DNA of 64,000 bases from positions 8,866,001 to 8,930,000 of the forward strand of contig NC_013595.1 in the NCBI RefSeq assembly GCF_000024865.1, given 5' to 3'. The notes beneath the pieces were generated by a model, which had not been told where the DNA came from, did no database searches, and saw only the letters and a list, made by a program, of their open reading frames with translations. A program made the position numbers and the translations under genes. Below, in pieces: positions 1-7,589 of this stretch. Numbering within the stretch: position 1 is the stretch's first letter; each line of letters begins with the position of its first letter. Origin of the DNA: Streptosporangium roseum DSM 43021 (GTDB taxonomy: Bacteria > Actinomycetota > Actinomycetes > Streptosporangiales > Streptosporangiaceae).

Positions 1-547
1 CACCGGTCGGGGTGTCCAGAGCTCCGGTGGGCTCGTCGGCCAGGATCAGCCGCCGCTCCCCGACCAGCGCGCGGGCGATCGCCACCCGCTGACGCTGACC
101 ACCGGAGATCTCCTCGGGGAAACGCCCGGCCACCCCGGCCAGACCGACCTCCTCCAGGGCCTCCATCGCCTCCCGGCGGGCCTGCCCGGCCCTGACGCCG
201 TCCAGCTCACGCGGCAGCATGACGTTCTCCATCGCGGTCAGCGACGGGATCAGATTCAGATCCTGGAAGACGTAGCCGACATGGCGGCGGCGGAGCCCAG
301 CGAGGTCTTTGGCCGACAGGCCGGACAACGGCGTGCCCTCGACGACCACCTCGCCCGAGGTGGGCCGGTCCAGGCCACCGGCGAGGTTGAGCAGGGTGGA
401 CTTGCCCGACCCCGACGGCCCCATCACCGCCACCAGCTCTCCGGCGGCGACATCCAGGCTCACCTCCCGCAATGCCGCCACGGCCTGCGGCCCGTCACCG
501 TGCACGCGGCTGACGCCCGCGAGCCGTACGACCGGATCGAAACTCAT
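1..547 (-). CDS. ABC transporter ATP-binding protein (3' end off window)
   Basis: Nucleotide-binding subunit of an ABC transporter of the MacB/LolD-like exporter class, acting at the inner face of the membrane with a permease that must lie left of the window. Visible motifs are Walker A GPSGSGKSTLLN (about residue 40), the Q-loop region GYVFQDLNLIPSL, the signature ISGGQRQRVAIARAL and Walker B LILADEPTGALD. The start ATG (547-545) overlaps the stop of the upstream padR gene in an ATGA arrangement, so the two are translationally coupled. The C-terminus is cut by the window edge. The substrate cannot be told; PadR-linked exporters often pump drugs or peptides. Confidence 0.93.
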   Translation of the reverse strand, partial: MSFDPVVRLAGVSRVHGDGPQAVAALREVSLDVAAGELVAVMGPSGSGKSTLLNLAGGLDRPTSGEVVVEGTPLSGLSAKDLAGLRRRHVGYVFQDLNLIPSLTAMENVMLPRELDGVRAGQARREAMEALEEVGLAGVAGRFPEEISGGQRQRVAIARALVGERRLILADEPTGALDTPTG

Positions 548-1071
548 GATTGTCTCTCCTGCGTCTGGGGGGAGGCCGTGAGCACGGCCTCGCAGTGGTC
601 GAGCCAGCGTTGCTCGGCCTCGGCCTGGAAGATCATCGAGTCGAGCACCAGCCGCTGCGCGGGGCCTTCCGCGCTCGCCCGTTTGGCGCGGGTGAGCTCC
701 TGCAGCGTGCGCATGGTCGCGACGCGCTGGGCCTGGATCACGGGCCGCACGTCGGCGGCGGCGGTGACCGCCATCGCGAGCTTGATGACGAGCTCGTCCC
801 GGGGCCGGTCGGACTGGGCGACGGGGGTGCCGAACCATCGCTCCATCTCGGCCCGACCGGCCTCGGTGATCGTGTAGACGACCCGGCCCTGGTCGTCCTG
901 CTCGCCGGGGGCCACCAGACCGTCGCGTTCCATGCGGGAGAGCGTCGTATAGACCTGGCCGATGTTGAGCGGCCAGGTCGCCCCTGTGGACGCCTCGAAC
1001 TCGGCACGCAGCTGGTAGCCGTAGCGGGGCCCCTGGCTCAGCAGGGCGAGGAGCCCTTGTCGGATCGCCAT
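544..1071 (-). CDS. PadR-family transcriptional regulator
   Basis: About 175 aa. The N-terminal winged-helix domain has the PadR signature (LLALLSQGPRYGYQL, then GQVYTTLSRMERDGLV), and a C-terminal helical dimerisation domain follows, as in the 175-180 aa PadR subfamily. It most likely represses its own operon with the coupled ABC ATPase gene. I chose the ATG at 1071 (protein MAIRQGLL...) because the family fold begins there; the frame is open further upstream but that extension does not look like protein. A 24-bp near-perfect palindrome lies at 1074-1097, directly against the start codon, with no clear Shine-Dalgarno sequence, so the mRNA may be leaderless and autorepression is likely. Confidence 0.9.
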   Translation of the reverse strand: MAIRQGLLALLSQGPRYGYQLRAEFEASTGATWPLNIGQVYTTLSRMERDGLVAPGEQDDQGRVVYTITEAGRAEMERWFGTPVAQSDRPRDELVIKLAMAVTAAADVRPVIQAQRVATMRTLQELTRAKRASAEGPAQRLVLDSMIFQAEAEQRWLDHCEAVLTASPQTQERQS

Positions 1072-1073
1072 GG

Positions 1074-1097
1074 ATACTGAGTATGCATACTCGGTAT
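1074..1097. promoter_or_regulatory. Probable PadR operator (24-bp palindrome)
   Basis: The inner 14 bp GAGTATGCATACTC (1079-1092) are a perfect palindrome. The symmetry extends through ATAC/GTAT ends with one mismatched pair. It sits between padR (minus) and the FHA gene (plus), two bases from the padR ATG. PadR/LmrR-type sites are often ATAC...GTAT-like dyads, so autoregulation is the natural reading; this is inferred from position and symmetry. Confidence 0.6.
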
Positions 1098-1168
1098 GGT
1101 CACGGCAAGCCGGGCAAGAGATCCGCATATTCTGGACAGGTTCCATCCCTGGGGCTGATACTCGGGAG

Positions 1169-1714
1169 ATGAGCTCGCCGCCTCCCCCGTCCCGCGCGTC
1201 CGACGGGGACCGCGATCGTGCGATCAACGAGCTCCGCGACCGCGCCGTCGAGGGCCGTCTGTCGCACGACACGTTCCTCGGCCGCGTCGACATGGCGCTG
1301 CGCGCGCGCAGCCAGGGCGAGCTTGAGGACCTGGTCGCCGACCTGCCGCAGCGCGGCCGGATGCGCCGGATGGTGACCGAGATCGTCGCCTCGGCCTCCG
1401 AGTTCACCAAGCGCGTGGAGTCCGCCTGGCGGCGGCCCAGGCTGCCCAGGCTCGCGCTGCCCGGCGACAGCCGCACCCGCTACGTGGTCGGCCGCGGCTC
1501 GGCCTGCGACCTGGTCCTGGCCGACCTGACCGTCTCGCGGGTGCACGCCGAGCTCCGCCGCGACGAGGAGGGCTGGATCGTCGTCGACCTCGGCTCGCTC
1601 AACGGCACCCGGCTGAACGACTGGCGCCTGGTCGGACCGGCGAAGGTCCGGCCGGGAGACGTCCTGTCCTTCGGCGACTGCATGTTCCTGGTGATCACCC
1701 CTCAGCTGATCTGA
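1169..1714 (+). CDS. DUF1707 and FHA domain protein
   Basis: About 181 aa. The N-terminal part (RASDGDRDRAINELRDRAVE ... DLVADLP, residues ~8-60) is a DUF1707 domain, common in actinobacterial membrane or signalling proteins. The C-terminal ~75 residues are a forkhead-associated domain with the phosphothreonine-binding core GRGS...SRVHAEL...LGSLNGT. It is expected to bind phosphothreonine peptides downstream of Ser/Thr kinases. I chose the ATG at 1169 because DUF1707 begins right after it; the reading frame is open to 1070 but that stretch crosses the padR operator. GGGAG lies directly against the ATG, so spacing is unusual and the exact start is uncertain. The 3' end overlaps the convergent MFS gene by 20 bp. 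Confidence 0.85.
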   Translation: MSSPPPPSRASDGDRDRAINELRDRAVEGRLSHDTFLGRVDMALRARSQGELEDLVADLPQRGRMRRMVTEIVASASEFTKRVESAWRRPRLPRLALPGDSRTRYVVGRGSACDLVLADLTVSRVHAELRRDEEGWIVVDLGSLNGTRLNDWRLVGPAKVRPGDVLSFGDCMFLVITPQLI

Positions 1715-3056
1715 GGGGCTCCGGGGTCGCCAGGGCCGCCGCGGTGAGGGGGTAGCGCGCCGTCAGCAGGATGCTGATCCCGGCGATGAGCGCGGGCAGC
1801 AGCGTGCCGCCGTACAGCGTGGCCGTGATCGCCGCCTCGGGCTGCGCCACGGGCGTGCCGGGGTCGGACTCCACGAACCCGGTCGCGCCGAGCAGCCAGC
1901 CGAGCACCAGCGCGCCGAAGGCGAAGACCACGGTCTCGCAGGCCGTCCAGAGCCCGGTGAACACCCCGGCGCGGCGCTTCCCGGTGACCTGCGCGTCATG
2001 GACGATCACGTCCGACAGCATGGAGAACTGCAGCAGCTGGAATCCGGCGTAGCCGACGCCGACGACGAGCACGCACACGTGCGCGTACACCGTCCCGAAC
2101 TCCCCGGCGAGGGCCAGCGCGGCCGTACCCGCCGTGAACAGCGCCGCCCCGAGGATCATCGCCCCGCGCTTCTCGTACCGCCTGGACAGCCAGACCCACG
2201 CCGGCATCGTGACCAGCAGCGGCCCGACGATGCACAGGAAGAGCGTGGTGGTCATCCCGGGATCGCCCAGGACGTAGGTGGCGAAGTACGGCGAGCCCGC
2301 CAGCAGGGTGCCCGCGGCGAACATCTGGGCGCAGCTCAGGCCGAGCAGCATCATGAACGGCCCGCTGGAGCGGGCCGCCGCGAACTGGGCCCGGATCGAC
2401 GGCTCCGCCTCGGCCCTGGTGACCATCGGGGCGCGCGCCGTACCCGCGAAGGCGGCGAGCATGGACACCAGCAGCACCGCGCCGATGACCAGGCCCATGA
2501 GCCGGTATCCGGCCGCCTCGGTGCCCGCGATGGCCGGGGCGCCGGCTCCCGACAGCAGGATCGCCAGGCCGACGAAGACCATCTTCCACTGCAGCAGCGA
2601 GGAGCGCTCGTGGTAGTCGTCGGTCATCTCGGCGGCCATGGCCTTGTAGGGAACCTCGTAGAAGGCGTAGGCGGTCGCGGTGAGGAAGTAGCAGACGGCG
2701 ACGTACAGCGCGGCCGACACGCCGGTGAGCGGTGGCCCGGCGAACGTCAGCGCGAACGCCACGGGCAGGGTGAGCGCGCCGAGGAGCATCCACGGCCGGC
2801 GCGCGCCGAGCCGGGAGACCGTGCGGTCGGAGCGCTGGCCCACCCAGGGGTTGATGAGCATGTCCCACACCTTGGGGAGGAAGACCACGATGCCGGCGAT
2901 CCAGGCGGGGACCGCCAGCACGTTGGTCATGTAGAACAACAGCAGCAATCCCGGGACCGTGGAGAAGGTCGCGGTGGAGACTGAGCCGATGCCGTAGCCG
3001 ATGCGGACTCCGCGCGGCACGGTGACGAGGGCGGGAGCGGGCTCCGGTGTGACCAT
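1695..3056 (-). CDS. GPH-family (MelB-like) MFS sugar:cation symporter
   Basis: About 453 aa with some 12 hydrophobic segments. Family marks are PKVWDMLINPWVGQRSDRT followed by LGARRPWML, which match the K..D....P..G...D.T....GRRRPW loop of glycoside-pentoside-hexuronide symporters, and YEVPYKAMAAEMTDDYHER in the middle loop. It likely imports a sugar or glycoside with a cation; the substrate is unknown. I chose the ATG at 3056 (MVTPEPAPAL...), after which the first membrane segment follows; an upstream in-frame start at 3125 is possible. It is divergent from the carboxypeptidase gene and convergent with the FHA gene, with overlapping ends. Confidence 0.85.
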   Translation of the reverse strand: MVTPEPAPALVTVPRGVRIGYGIGSVSTATFSTVPGLLLLFYMTNVLAVPAWIAGIVVFLPKVWDMLINPWVGQRSDRTVSRLGARRPWMLLGALTLPVAFALTFAGPPLTGVSAALYVAVCYFLTATAYAFYEVPYKAMAAEMTDDYHERSSLLQWKMVFVGLAILLSGAGAPAIAGTEAAGYRLMGLVIGAVLLVSMLAAFAGTARAPMVTRAEAEPSIRAQFAAARSSGPFMMLLGLSCAQMFAAGTLLAGSPYFATYVLGDPGMTTTLFLCIVGPLLVTMPAWVWLSRRYEKRGAMILGAALFTAGTAALALAGEFGTVYAHVCVLVVGVGYAGFQLLQFSMLSDVIVHDAQVTGKRRAGVFTGLWTACETVVFAFGALVLGWLLGATGFVESDPGTPVAQPEAAITATLYGGTLLPALIAGISILLTARYPLTAAALATPEPLRSAEG

Positions 3057-3102
3057 GCGCACATTCAATCGCAGCAAGCGACCGCTCGGCAGGCCTGAAA
3101 GA

Positions 3103-3118
3103 TACGAACATTTCCGTA
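3103..3118. promoter_or_regulatory. Weak dyad in the MFS/carboxypeptidase divergent spacer
   Basis: TACGAACATTTCCGTA pairs at 6 of 8 positions and lies in an AT-richer patch about 47 bp upstream of the symporter start. It could be an operator for a sugar-responsive regulator or part of a promoter. There is no regulator gene next to it, so this is only a candidate. Confidence 0.2.
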
Positions 3119-3178
3119 TTGTCACGTGGCCCGCGATTCCTCATGATCTCCGCAAACACCTAGGCACCGGGAGCAACC

Positions 3179-4729
3179 GTGCGGCCCACGCGACGAACCA
3201 CGATCTCCGTCTCCGCCCTCTTAATCGCCAGCCTCGCCTGGGCCTCGGCCCCGGCGAGCGCCGTCGAACCCGCCTCCGGCGTCACCGATCTGGTCAAGGA
3301 CATCGACCAGATCCTCAGCGACGCCCGGCTGACCCCCGCCCGAGCCGGAGTGGTGGTCAAGAGCGCCGCCTCCGGCGAGGAGCTCTACGCCCAGGACTCG
3401 GGCAAGGTCCTGACCCCCGCCTCCAACGCCAAGCTGGTGACCTCCGCCGCCGCGGCCGACACCCTCGGCCTGGACTTCCGCTTCACCACGAGCGTGCTGT
3501 CCACCGGCCGCCGCGCCGGCTCGGCCCTCACCGGCAACCTCTACCTCAAGGGCACCGGCGACCCCACCCTCCTGGCCGCCGACTACGACGCGCTGGCCGC
3601 CCGCGTGGCCGCCTCGGGGATCAAGATGGTCACGGGCAAGCTGGTCGCCGACGACACCTGGTTCGACTCGGTACGGCTCGGCACCGACTGGGCCTGGGAC
3701 GACGAGCCGTACTACTACGCGGCGCAGATCTCCGCGCTGACCGCCTCCCCGGACACCGACTACGACGCCGGGACCGTCATCGTCTCGGTGGCCCCCGGCG
3801 ACGCCGCGGGCAAGCCCGCCAAGGTCTCCACCACCCCCGAGACCGACTATCTGAAGATCGTCAACCGGGCGACGACCGGGGCCGAGACCGACGTGCTGAT
3901 CGAGCGCCAGCACAGCACCAACACCGTGCTGATCACCGGGACCGTGGCGGACGGCTATGACGAGTGGGTCGCCGTCGACGACCCCACCGGATACGCCGCC
4001 TCGCTCTTCCGCAAGGCGCTGGCCAAGCACGGCGTGCGGGTGCTGGGCCCCACGGCCCGCGAGGCGACCCCGGCCGGGGCCGCCACCGTGGCCTCGCGCG
4101 ACTCGATGCCGCTGAGCGAGCTGCTCGTGCCGTTCATGAAGCTCAGCAACAACATGCACGCCGAGATCCTGACCAAGTCGATCGGGCGCAAGGTCTCCGG
4201 GGCCGGGACCTGGAGCGCCGGGCTCGCCTCCCTCACCTCCTTCGCCCAGGCCAACGGCATGCCGACGCTGCGCATGCGGGACGGTTCCGGCCTGTCCCGG
4301 GCGGACGGCCTCACCCCCGGCGGCGTCACCGGCCTGCTGCTCGCGCTGCGCTCCAAGCCCTGGTTCTCCACCTGGTACGGCTCGCTGCCGATCGCCGGTG
4401 ACCCCGACCGGATGGTCGGCGGCACCCTGCGGAGCCGGATGCGCGGCACCCCGGCCGCCGGGAACGTCCACGCCAAGACCGGCTCGCTGACCGGCGTCAC
4501 CTCCCTGTCCGGCTACGTGACCAGCGCGGACAACGAGCCCCTGGTCTTCTCCGTCATGCTCAACCAGTTCCTGTCCGGCTCCCCCAAGGACATCGAGGAC
4601 AAGATCGCCATCCGTCTCGCCCAGTTCAGCCGGACCGCCCCGGCCGACGTCGCGAACGTCCAGCTCCGCCAGGTCCAGCAGGACTCCGCCGACGTCGAGT
4701 GCTCCTGGCTGAAGCCCGTCGGCTGCTGA
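3179..4729 (+). CDS. dacB: D-alanyl-D-alanine carboxypeptidase/endopeptidase (PBP4 type, S13)
   Basis: About 516 aa, the usual length for S13 peptidases. It trims the terminal D-Ala and cleaves cross-links of peptidoglycan outside the membrane. An N-terminal signal peptide (ISVSALLIASLAWASAPASA) is followed by the three penicillin-binding motifs in order: SNAK (S about residue 82), SNN (about 322) and KTG in HAKTGSLTGV (about 432). The large insertion between the first two motifs is typical of PBP4. The start is a GTG with GGGAG at a normal distance upstream. A stem-loop follows the stop. The gene stands alone, divergent from the symporter gene. Confidence 0.93.
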   Translation: MRPTRRTTISVSALLIASLAWASAPASAVEPASGVTDLVKDIDQILSDARLTPARAGVVVKSAASGEELYAQDSGKVLTPASNAKLVTSAAAADTLGLDFRFTTSVLSTGRRAGSALTGNLYLKGTGDPTLLAADYDALAARVAASGIKMVTGKLVADDTWFDSVRLGTDWAWDDEPYYYAAQISALTASPDTDYDAGTVIVSVAPGDAAGKPAKVSTTPETDYLKIVNRATTGAETDVLIERQHSTNTVLITGTVADGYDEWVAVDDPTGYAASLFRKALAKHGVRVLGPTAREATPAGAATVASRDSMPLSELLVPFMKLSNNMHAEILTKSIGRKVSGAGTWSAGLASLTSFAQANGMPTLRMRDGSGLSRADGLTPGGVTGLLLALRSKPWFSTWYGSLPIAGDPDRMVGGTLRSRMRGTPAAGNVHAKTGSLTGVTSLSGYVTSADNEPLVFSVMLNQFLSGSPKDIEDKIAIRLAQFSRTAPADVANVQLRQVQQDSADVECSWLKPVGC

Positions 4730-4739
4730 CCCGCCGCCC

Positions 4740-4772
4740 GCCTCCCCGTCCTCCTGCCGGGGGCGGGGAGGC
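4740..4772 (+). terminator. Stem-loop after the carboxypeptidase gene
   Basis: GCCTCCCCG (4740-4748) pairs with CGGGGAGGC (4764-4772) around a 15-nt loop, 11 bp after the stop at 4729. There is no strong T run, as usual for actinobacterial terminators. Confidence 0.55.
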
Positions 4773-4920
4773 AGGGAAACGGGAACGCTCCCAGACGCCT
4801 ATCTGATCACTCTGGTTTACCTGGATCTCAAATTAATATCCGAAATTTCGTGACAGGGAGTACTCGACCCCGACAGAATGCGGAATCCATCCAGCGTCCA
4901 CCCAACTGGAGGAAACCGAT

Positions 4921-5838
4921 ATGCGTAGACCGCTAGGGGTACTCGCGTGCCTCGGGAGCCTGGCGGCACTCGGCACGCCGGTCGCCACCGCCCACGCCGC
5001 GACGGCCCCGCAGGCGGCGTGCCGCGTGTACGCGGCCGCTCCCTACGTCACGGCCGCCGGGAAGATCCAGGCGTCCGCCGCACGGCTCGGCTGTGGTGAC
5101 ACCGCACTGGTCCGCATCCGCGTCAAGCGCGCCGAGGCCGGCCCCGACCCGGTCGTCAAGAGCGCCTCCAGAAGAGGGCACAACGGGCGGGTCACCGTCG
5201 CGCTGCCGTGCGCCCCGGGCGTCTACTACGCGGTCGTCACCGACTACCGCGGCAACGCGGGCAGGTCCAAGGCCGCCCGGCTGTCCTGCTCCCCCTCGGC
5301 GACGCCGACCCCCATCCCCACCGCCACGTCCAAGCCCACCGCGACGCCCACCGCGACGCCGAAGCCGACGGCGACCCCCACCGTGAAGCCCACCCCCACC
5401 GTGAAGCCGACCCCCACCCCCACCGCGACCTCGCCGGGCGGCACCGTGGGGACGGCCGAGGAGAACGAGGTCGTGCGGCTGGTCAACGCGGAGCGGGCGA
5501 AGGGCGGCTGCCGGCCCCTCAAGCACGACGCACAGCTCCGCAAGGCCGCCTACGGCCACTCGGCCGACATGGCGGCCCAGGGCTACTTCAGCCACACCTC
5601 CAAGGACGGCCGCAGCTTCATGGACCGCATCCGGGCGGCCGGCTTCACCGGCGGGTCGGGCTGGGCGGAGAACATCGCCGCCGGGCAGAAGACCCCGGCC
5701 TCCGTGATGAGCTCCTGGATGAACAGCTCGGGTCACAAGGCCAACATCATGAACTGCAAGTACACCCTCATCGGTGTCGGCGCGGCCAAGAAGTCCGACG
5801 GCACGATCTACTGGACCCAGAACTTCGCCGCCAAGTAG
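4921..5838 (+). CDS. Secreted CAP (SCP/PR-1) domain protein with Pro/Thr linker
   Basis: About 305 aa. A signal peptide (residues ~1-27, ending near TAHA) is followed by a ~95-residue domain with cysteines, then a low-complexity linker of TPTA/KPTP repeats (about residues 128-175), and a C-terminal CAP domain starting at EENEVVRLVNAERA. The CAP motifs YGHSADMA, YFSHTSKDGRSF, GWAENIAAG and SSGHKANIM carry the usual His/Glu/His residues. Bacterial CAP proteins are extracellular and of unclear biochemical role. The ATG is preceded by GGAGG about 6 bases upstream. The AT-rich spacer before it (4773-4909) should hold the promoter. The 3' end shares a bidirectional terminator with the convergent ilv operon. 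Confidence 0.9.
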   Translation: MRRPLGVLACLGSLAALGTPVATAHAATAPQAACRVYAAAPYVTAAGKIQASAARLGCGDTALVRIRVKRAEAGPDPVVKSASRRGHNGRVTVALPCAPGVYYAVVTDYRGNAGRSKAARLSCSPSATPTPIPTATSKPTATPTATPKPTATPTVKPTPTVKPTPTPTATSPGGTVGTAEENEVVRLVNAERAKGGCRPLKHDAQLRKAAYGHSADMAAQGYFSHTSKDGRSFMDRIRAAGFTGGSGWAENIAAGQKTPASVMSSWMNSSGHKANIMNCKYTLIGVGAAKKSDGTIYWTQNFAAK

Positions 5839-5870
5839 GGTCCGGCCCACCGCCGTAGACGGCGACGGGA

Positions 5871-5916
5871 ACGGCGACGCCCCCGCGACGGATGACCGTC
5901 ACGGGGGCGTCGCCGT
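5871..5916. terminator. Bidirectional terminator between CAP gene and ilvC
   Basis: A perfect 15-bp stem, ACGGCGACGCCCCCG (5871-5885) with CGGGGGCGTCGCCGT (5902-5916), and a 16-nt loop lie between the two convergent genes. The strong stem without a T run is typical of high-GC actinobacteria. Confidence 0.8.
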
Positions 5917-5962
5917 ACGAGGCGCCCCGTTCGCCCGGGAACCGCCCGGGAGGGGCCCGCCG

Positions 5963-6952
5963 CTACTTGAGCCAGCTCATCATCGGGCGGAGCTTGGCGC
6001 CGGTCTTCTCGATCGGGTGCTGTGCGATCTCCTCGCGGTAGGCGGTGAACTTCTTCTGCCCGCCGTCGAACTCGTCCACCAGCTCCTTGGCGAACTCGCC
6101 GGACTGGATCTCGGCGAGGATGCGCTGCATCTCCTTCTTGGTCTCCGGCGTCACGACGCGCGGGCCACGGGAGTAGCCGCCGTACTCGGCGGTGTCGGAG
6201 ACCGACCAGTACATCTTGGAGATGCCGCCCTCGTACATCAGGTCGACGATCAGCTTCATCTCGTGCAGGCACTCGAAGTAGGCGACCTCGGGCTGGTAGC
6301 CGGCCTCGATCAGGGTCTCGAAGCCGGCCTTGATCAGCTCGGACACGCCACCGCACAGGACGGCCTGCTCGCCGAACAGGTCGGTCTCGGTCTCCTCGGT
6401 GAAGGTCGTCTTCAGCGCGCCGGCGCGGGTGCCGCCGATGCCCTTGGCGTAGGACAGCGCGAGGTCCCAGGCGTTGCCGCTGGCGTCCTTCTCCACGGCG
6501 ACGAGACACGGCACGCCGCGGCCCGCGGTGTACTGGCGGCGGACGAGGTGACCGGGGCCCTTCGGCGCGACCATGGCCACGTCGACGCCCTCGGGAGCCT
6601 CGATGAGGCCGTAGCGGATGTTGAGGCCGTGGCCGAAGAAGAGGGCGTCGCCCTCGACGAGGTTCGGGGCCACGTGCTCGGCGTAGAGGTGACGCTGGAT
6701 GTGGTCCGGCGCGAGGATCATGGTCAGGTCGGCCTCTTCGACGGCCTCCGAGGGCGTGAGCACCCGCAGACCGTCGGCCTCGGCCTTCTCACGGCTCTTG
6801 GAACCCTCGGGCAGACCGACCCGGACGTCGACGCCGGAGTCACGGAGGGACAGAGCGTGGGCGTGGCCCTGGCTGCCGTACCCCAGGACGGCCACGTGCC
6901 TACCCTGGATGATCGACAGGTCGGCCTGGTCGTCGTAGAAGATCTCAGTCAC
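5963..6952 (-). CDS. ilvC: Ketol-acid reductoisomerase (NADP+)
   Basis: About 329 aa, the standard class I length. It converts acetolactate or acetohydroxybutyrate to the dihydroxyacid, the second common step of valine, isoleucine and leucine synthesis in the cytoplasm. It shows the Rossmann motif VLGYGSQGHAHAL near residue 25, the core APKGPGHLVRRQY, and the metal-binding helices ALKTTFTEETETDLFGEQ and YFECLHEMKLIVDL with their Glu/Asp ligands. It is the last gene of ilvB-ilvN-ilvC; only about 30 bp separate it from ilvN, and a strong terminator follows. Confidence 0.97.
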   Translation of the reverse strand: MTEIFYDDQADLSIIQGRHVAVLGYGSQGHAHALSLRDSGVDVRVGLPEGSKSREKAEADGLRVLTPSEAVEEADLTMILAPDHIQRHLYAEHVAPNLVEGDALFFGHGLNIRYGLIEAPEGVDVAMVAPKGPGHLVRRQYTAGRGVPCLVAVEKDASGNAWDLALSYAKGIGGTRAGALKTTFTEETETDLFGEQAVLCGGVSELIKAGFETLIEAGYQPEVAYFECLHEMKLIVDLMYEGGISKMYWSVSDTAEYGGYSRGPRVVTPETKKEMQRILAEIQSGEFAKELVDEFDGGQKKFTAYREEIAQHPIEKTGAKLRPMMSWLK

Positions 6953-6982
6953 TTGCTTAACCTTTCAGGTTTCTCGTGCGGG

Positions 6983-7507
6983 TTACGCAGTCCGGTCCAG
7001 GGCCCGGAGAGAACGGTCGGTGATGGAACGGGCGCCGCGGCCGATGGCCACCATGCCCGACTGGACGAGCTCCTTGATGCCGAACGGCTCCAGGAGCTTG
7101 ATGAAGGCCTGCAGCTTGTCCGGCGTGCCGGTGACCTCTATGGTCACCGCGTCGGCGGCGACGTCAACGCAGCGCGCGCGGAAGAGGTTGACCAGTTCCA
7201 GCACGCTGGAGCGGTTCTCGGCGTCGGCCCGCACCTTGATCAGCGTGAGCTCGCGCTGCACGGCCTGCGCCGGATCGAGCTCCACGATCTTCAGCACGTT
7301 GACCAGCTTGTTGAGCTGCTTGGTGACCTGCTCAAGCGGCAACTCCTCGACGTTGACCACGATGGTCATCCGCGAGATGTCCTCGTGCTCGGTCGGCCCG
7401 ACCGCCAGCGAGTCGATGTTGAACCCGCGGCGGCTGAACAGCGACGCGACGCGCGCGAGCACGCCGGGCTTGTTCTCCACCAGCACGGAGAGCGTGTGCC
7501 TGCTCAT
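6983..7507 (-). CDS. ilvN: Acetolactate synthase small (regulatory) subunit
   Basis: About 174 aa. It binds valine and regulates the large subunit. The N-terminal ACT domain is clear (HTLSVLVENKPGVLARVASL, then RRGFNIDSLAVGPTE), and the C-terminal half holds the second ACT-like domain (LVNLFRARCVDVAADAVTIE). It lies between ilvB (82-bp spacer) and ilvC. The longer-than-usual ilvB-ilvN spacer is rich in GC and short inverted motifs but encodes nothing I recognise. Confidence 0.97.
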   Translation of the reverse strand: MSRHTLSVLVENKPGVLARVASLFSRRGFNIDSLAVGPTEHEDISRMTIVVNVEELPLEQVTKQLNKLVNVLKIVELDPAQAVQRELTLIKVRADAENRSSVLELVNLFRARCVDVAADAVTIEVTGTPDKLQAFIKLLEPFGIKELVQSGMVAIGRGARSITDRSLRALDRTA

Positions 7508-7589
7508 GCCTTCCTCCTCGCCTGGCGGCCCGCTCGCGCGCCCGCCGGGCCTCTGCGCCTGTCCGCCGGCTCGCTTCGATCACTCACCG

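Noticed and set aside
7508..7589. ilvB-ilvN spacer as a second regulatory leader
   Set aside because: It has no branched-chain codon run, U-tract or strong stem; the GC-rich inverted bits are short.
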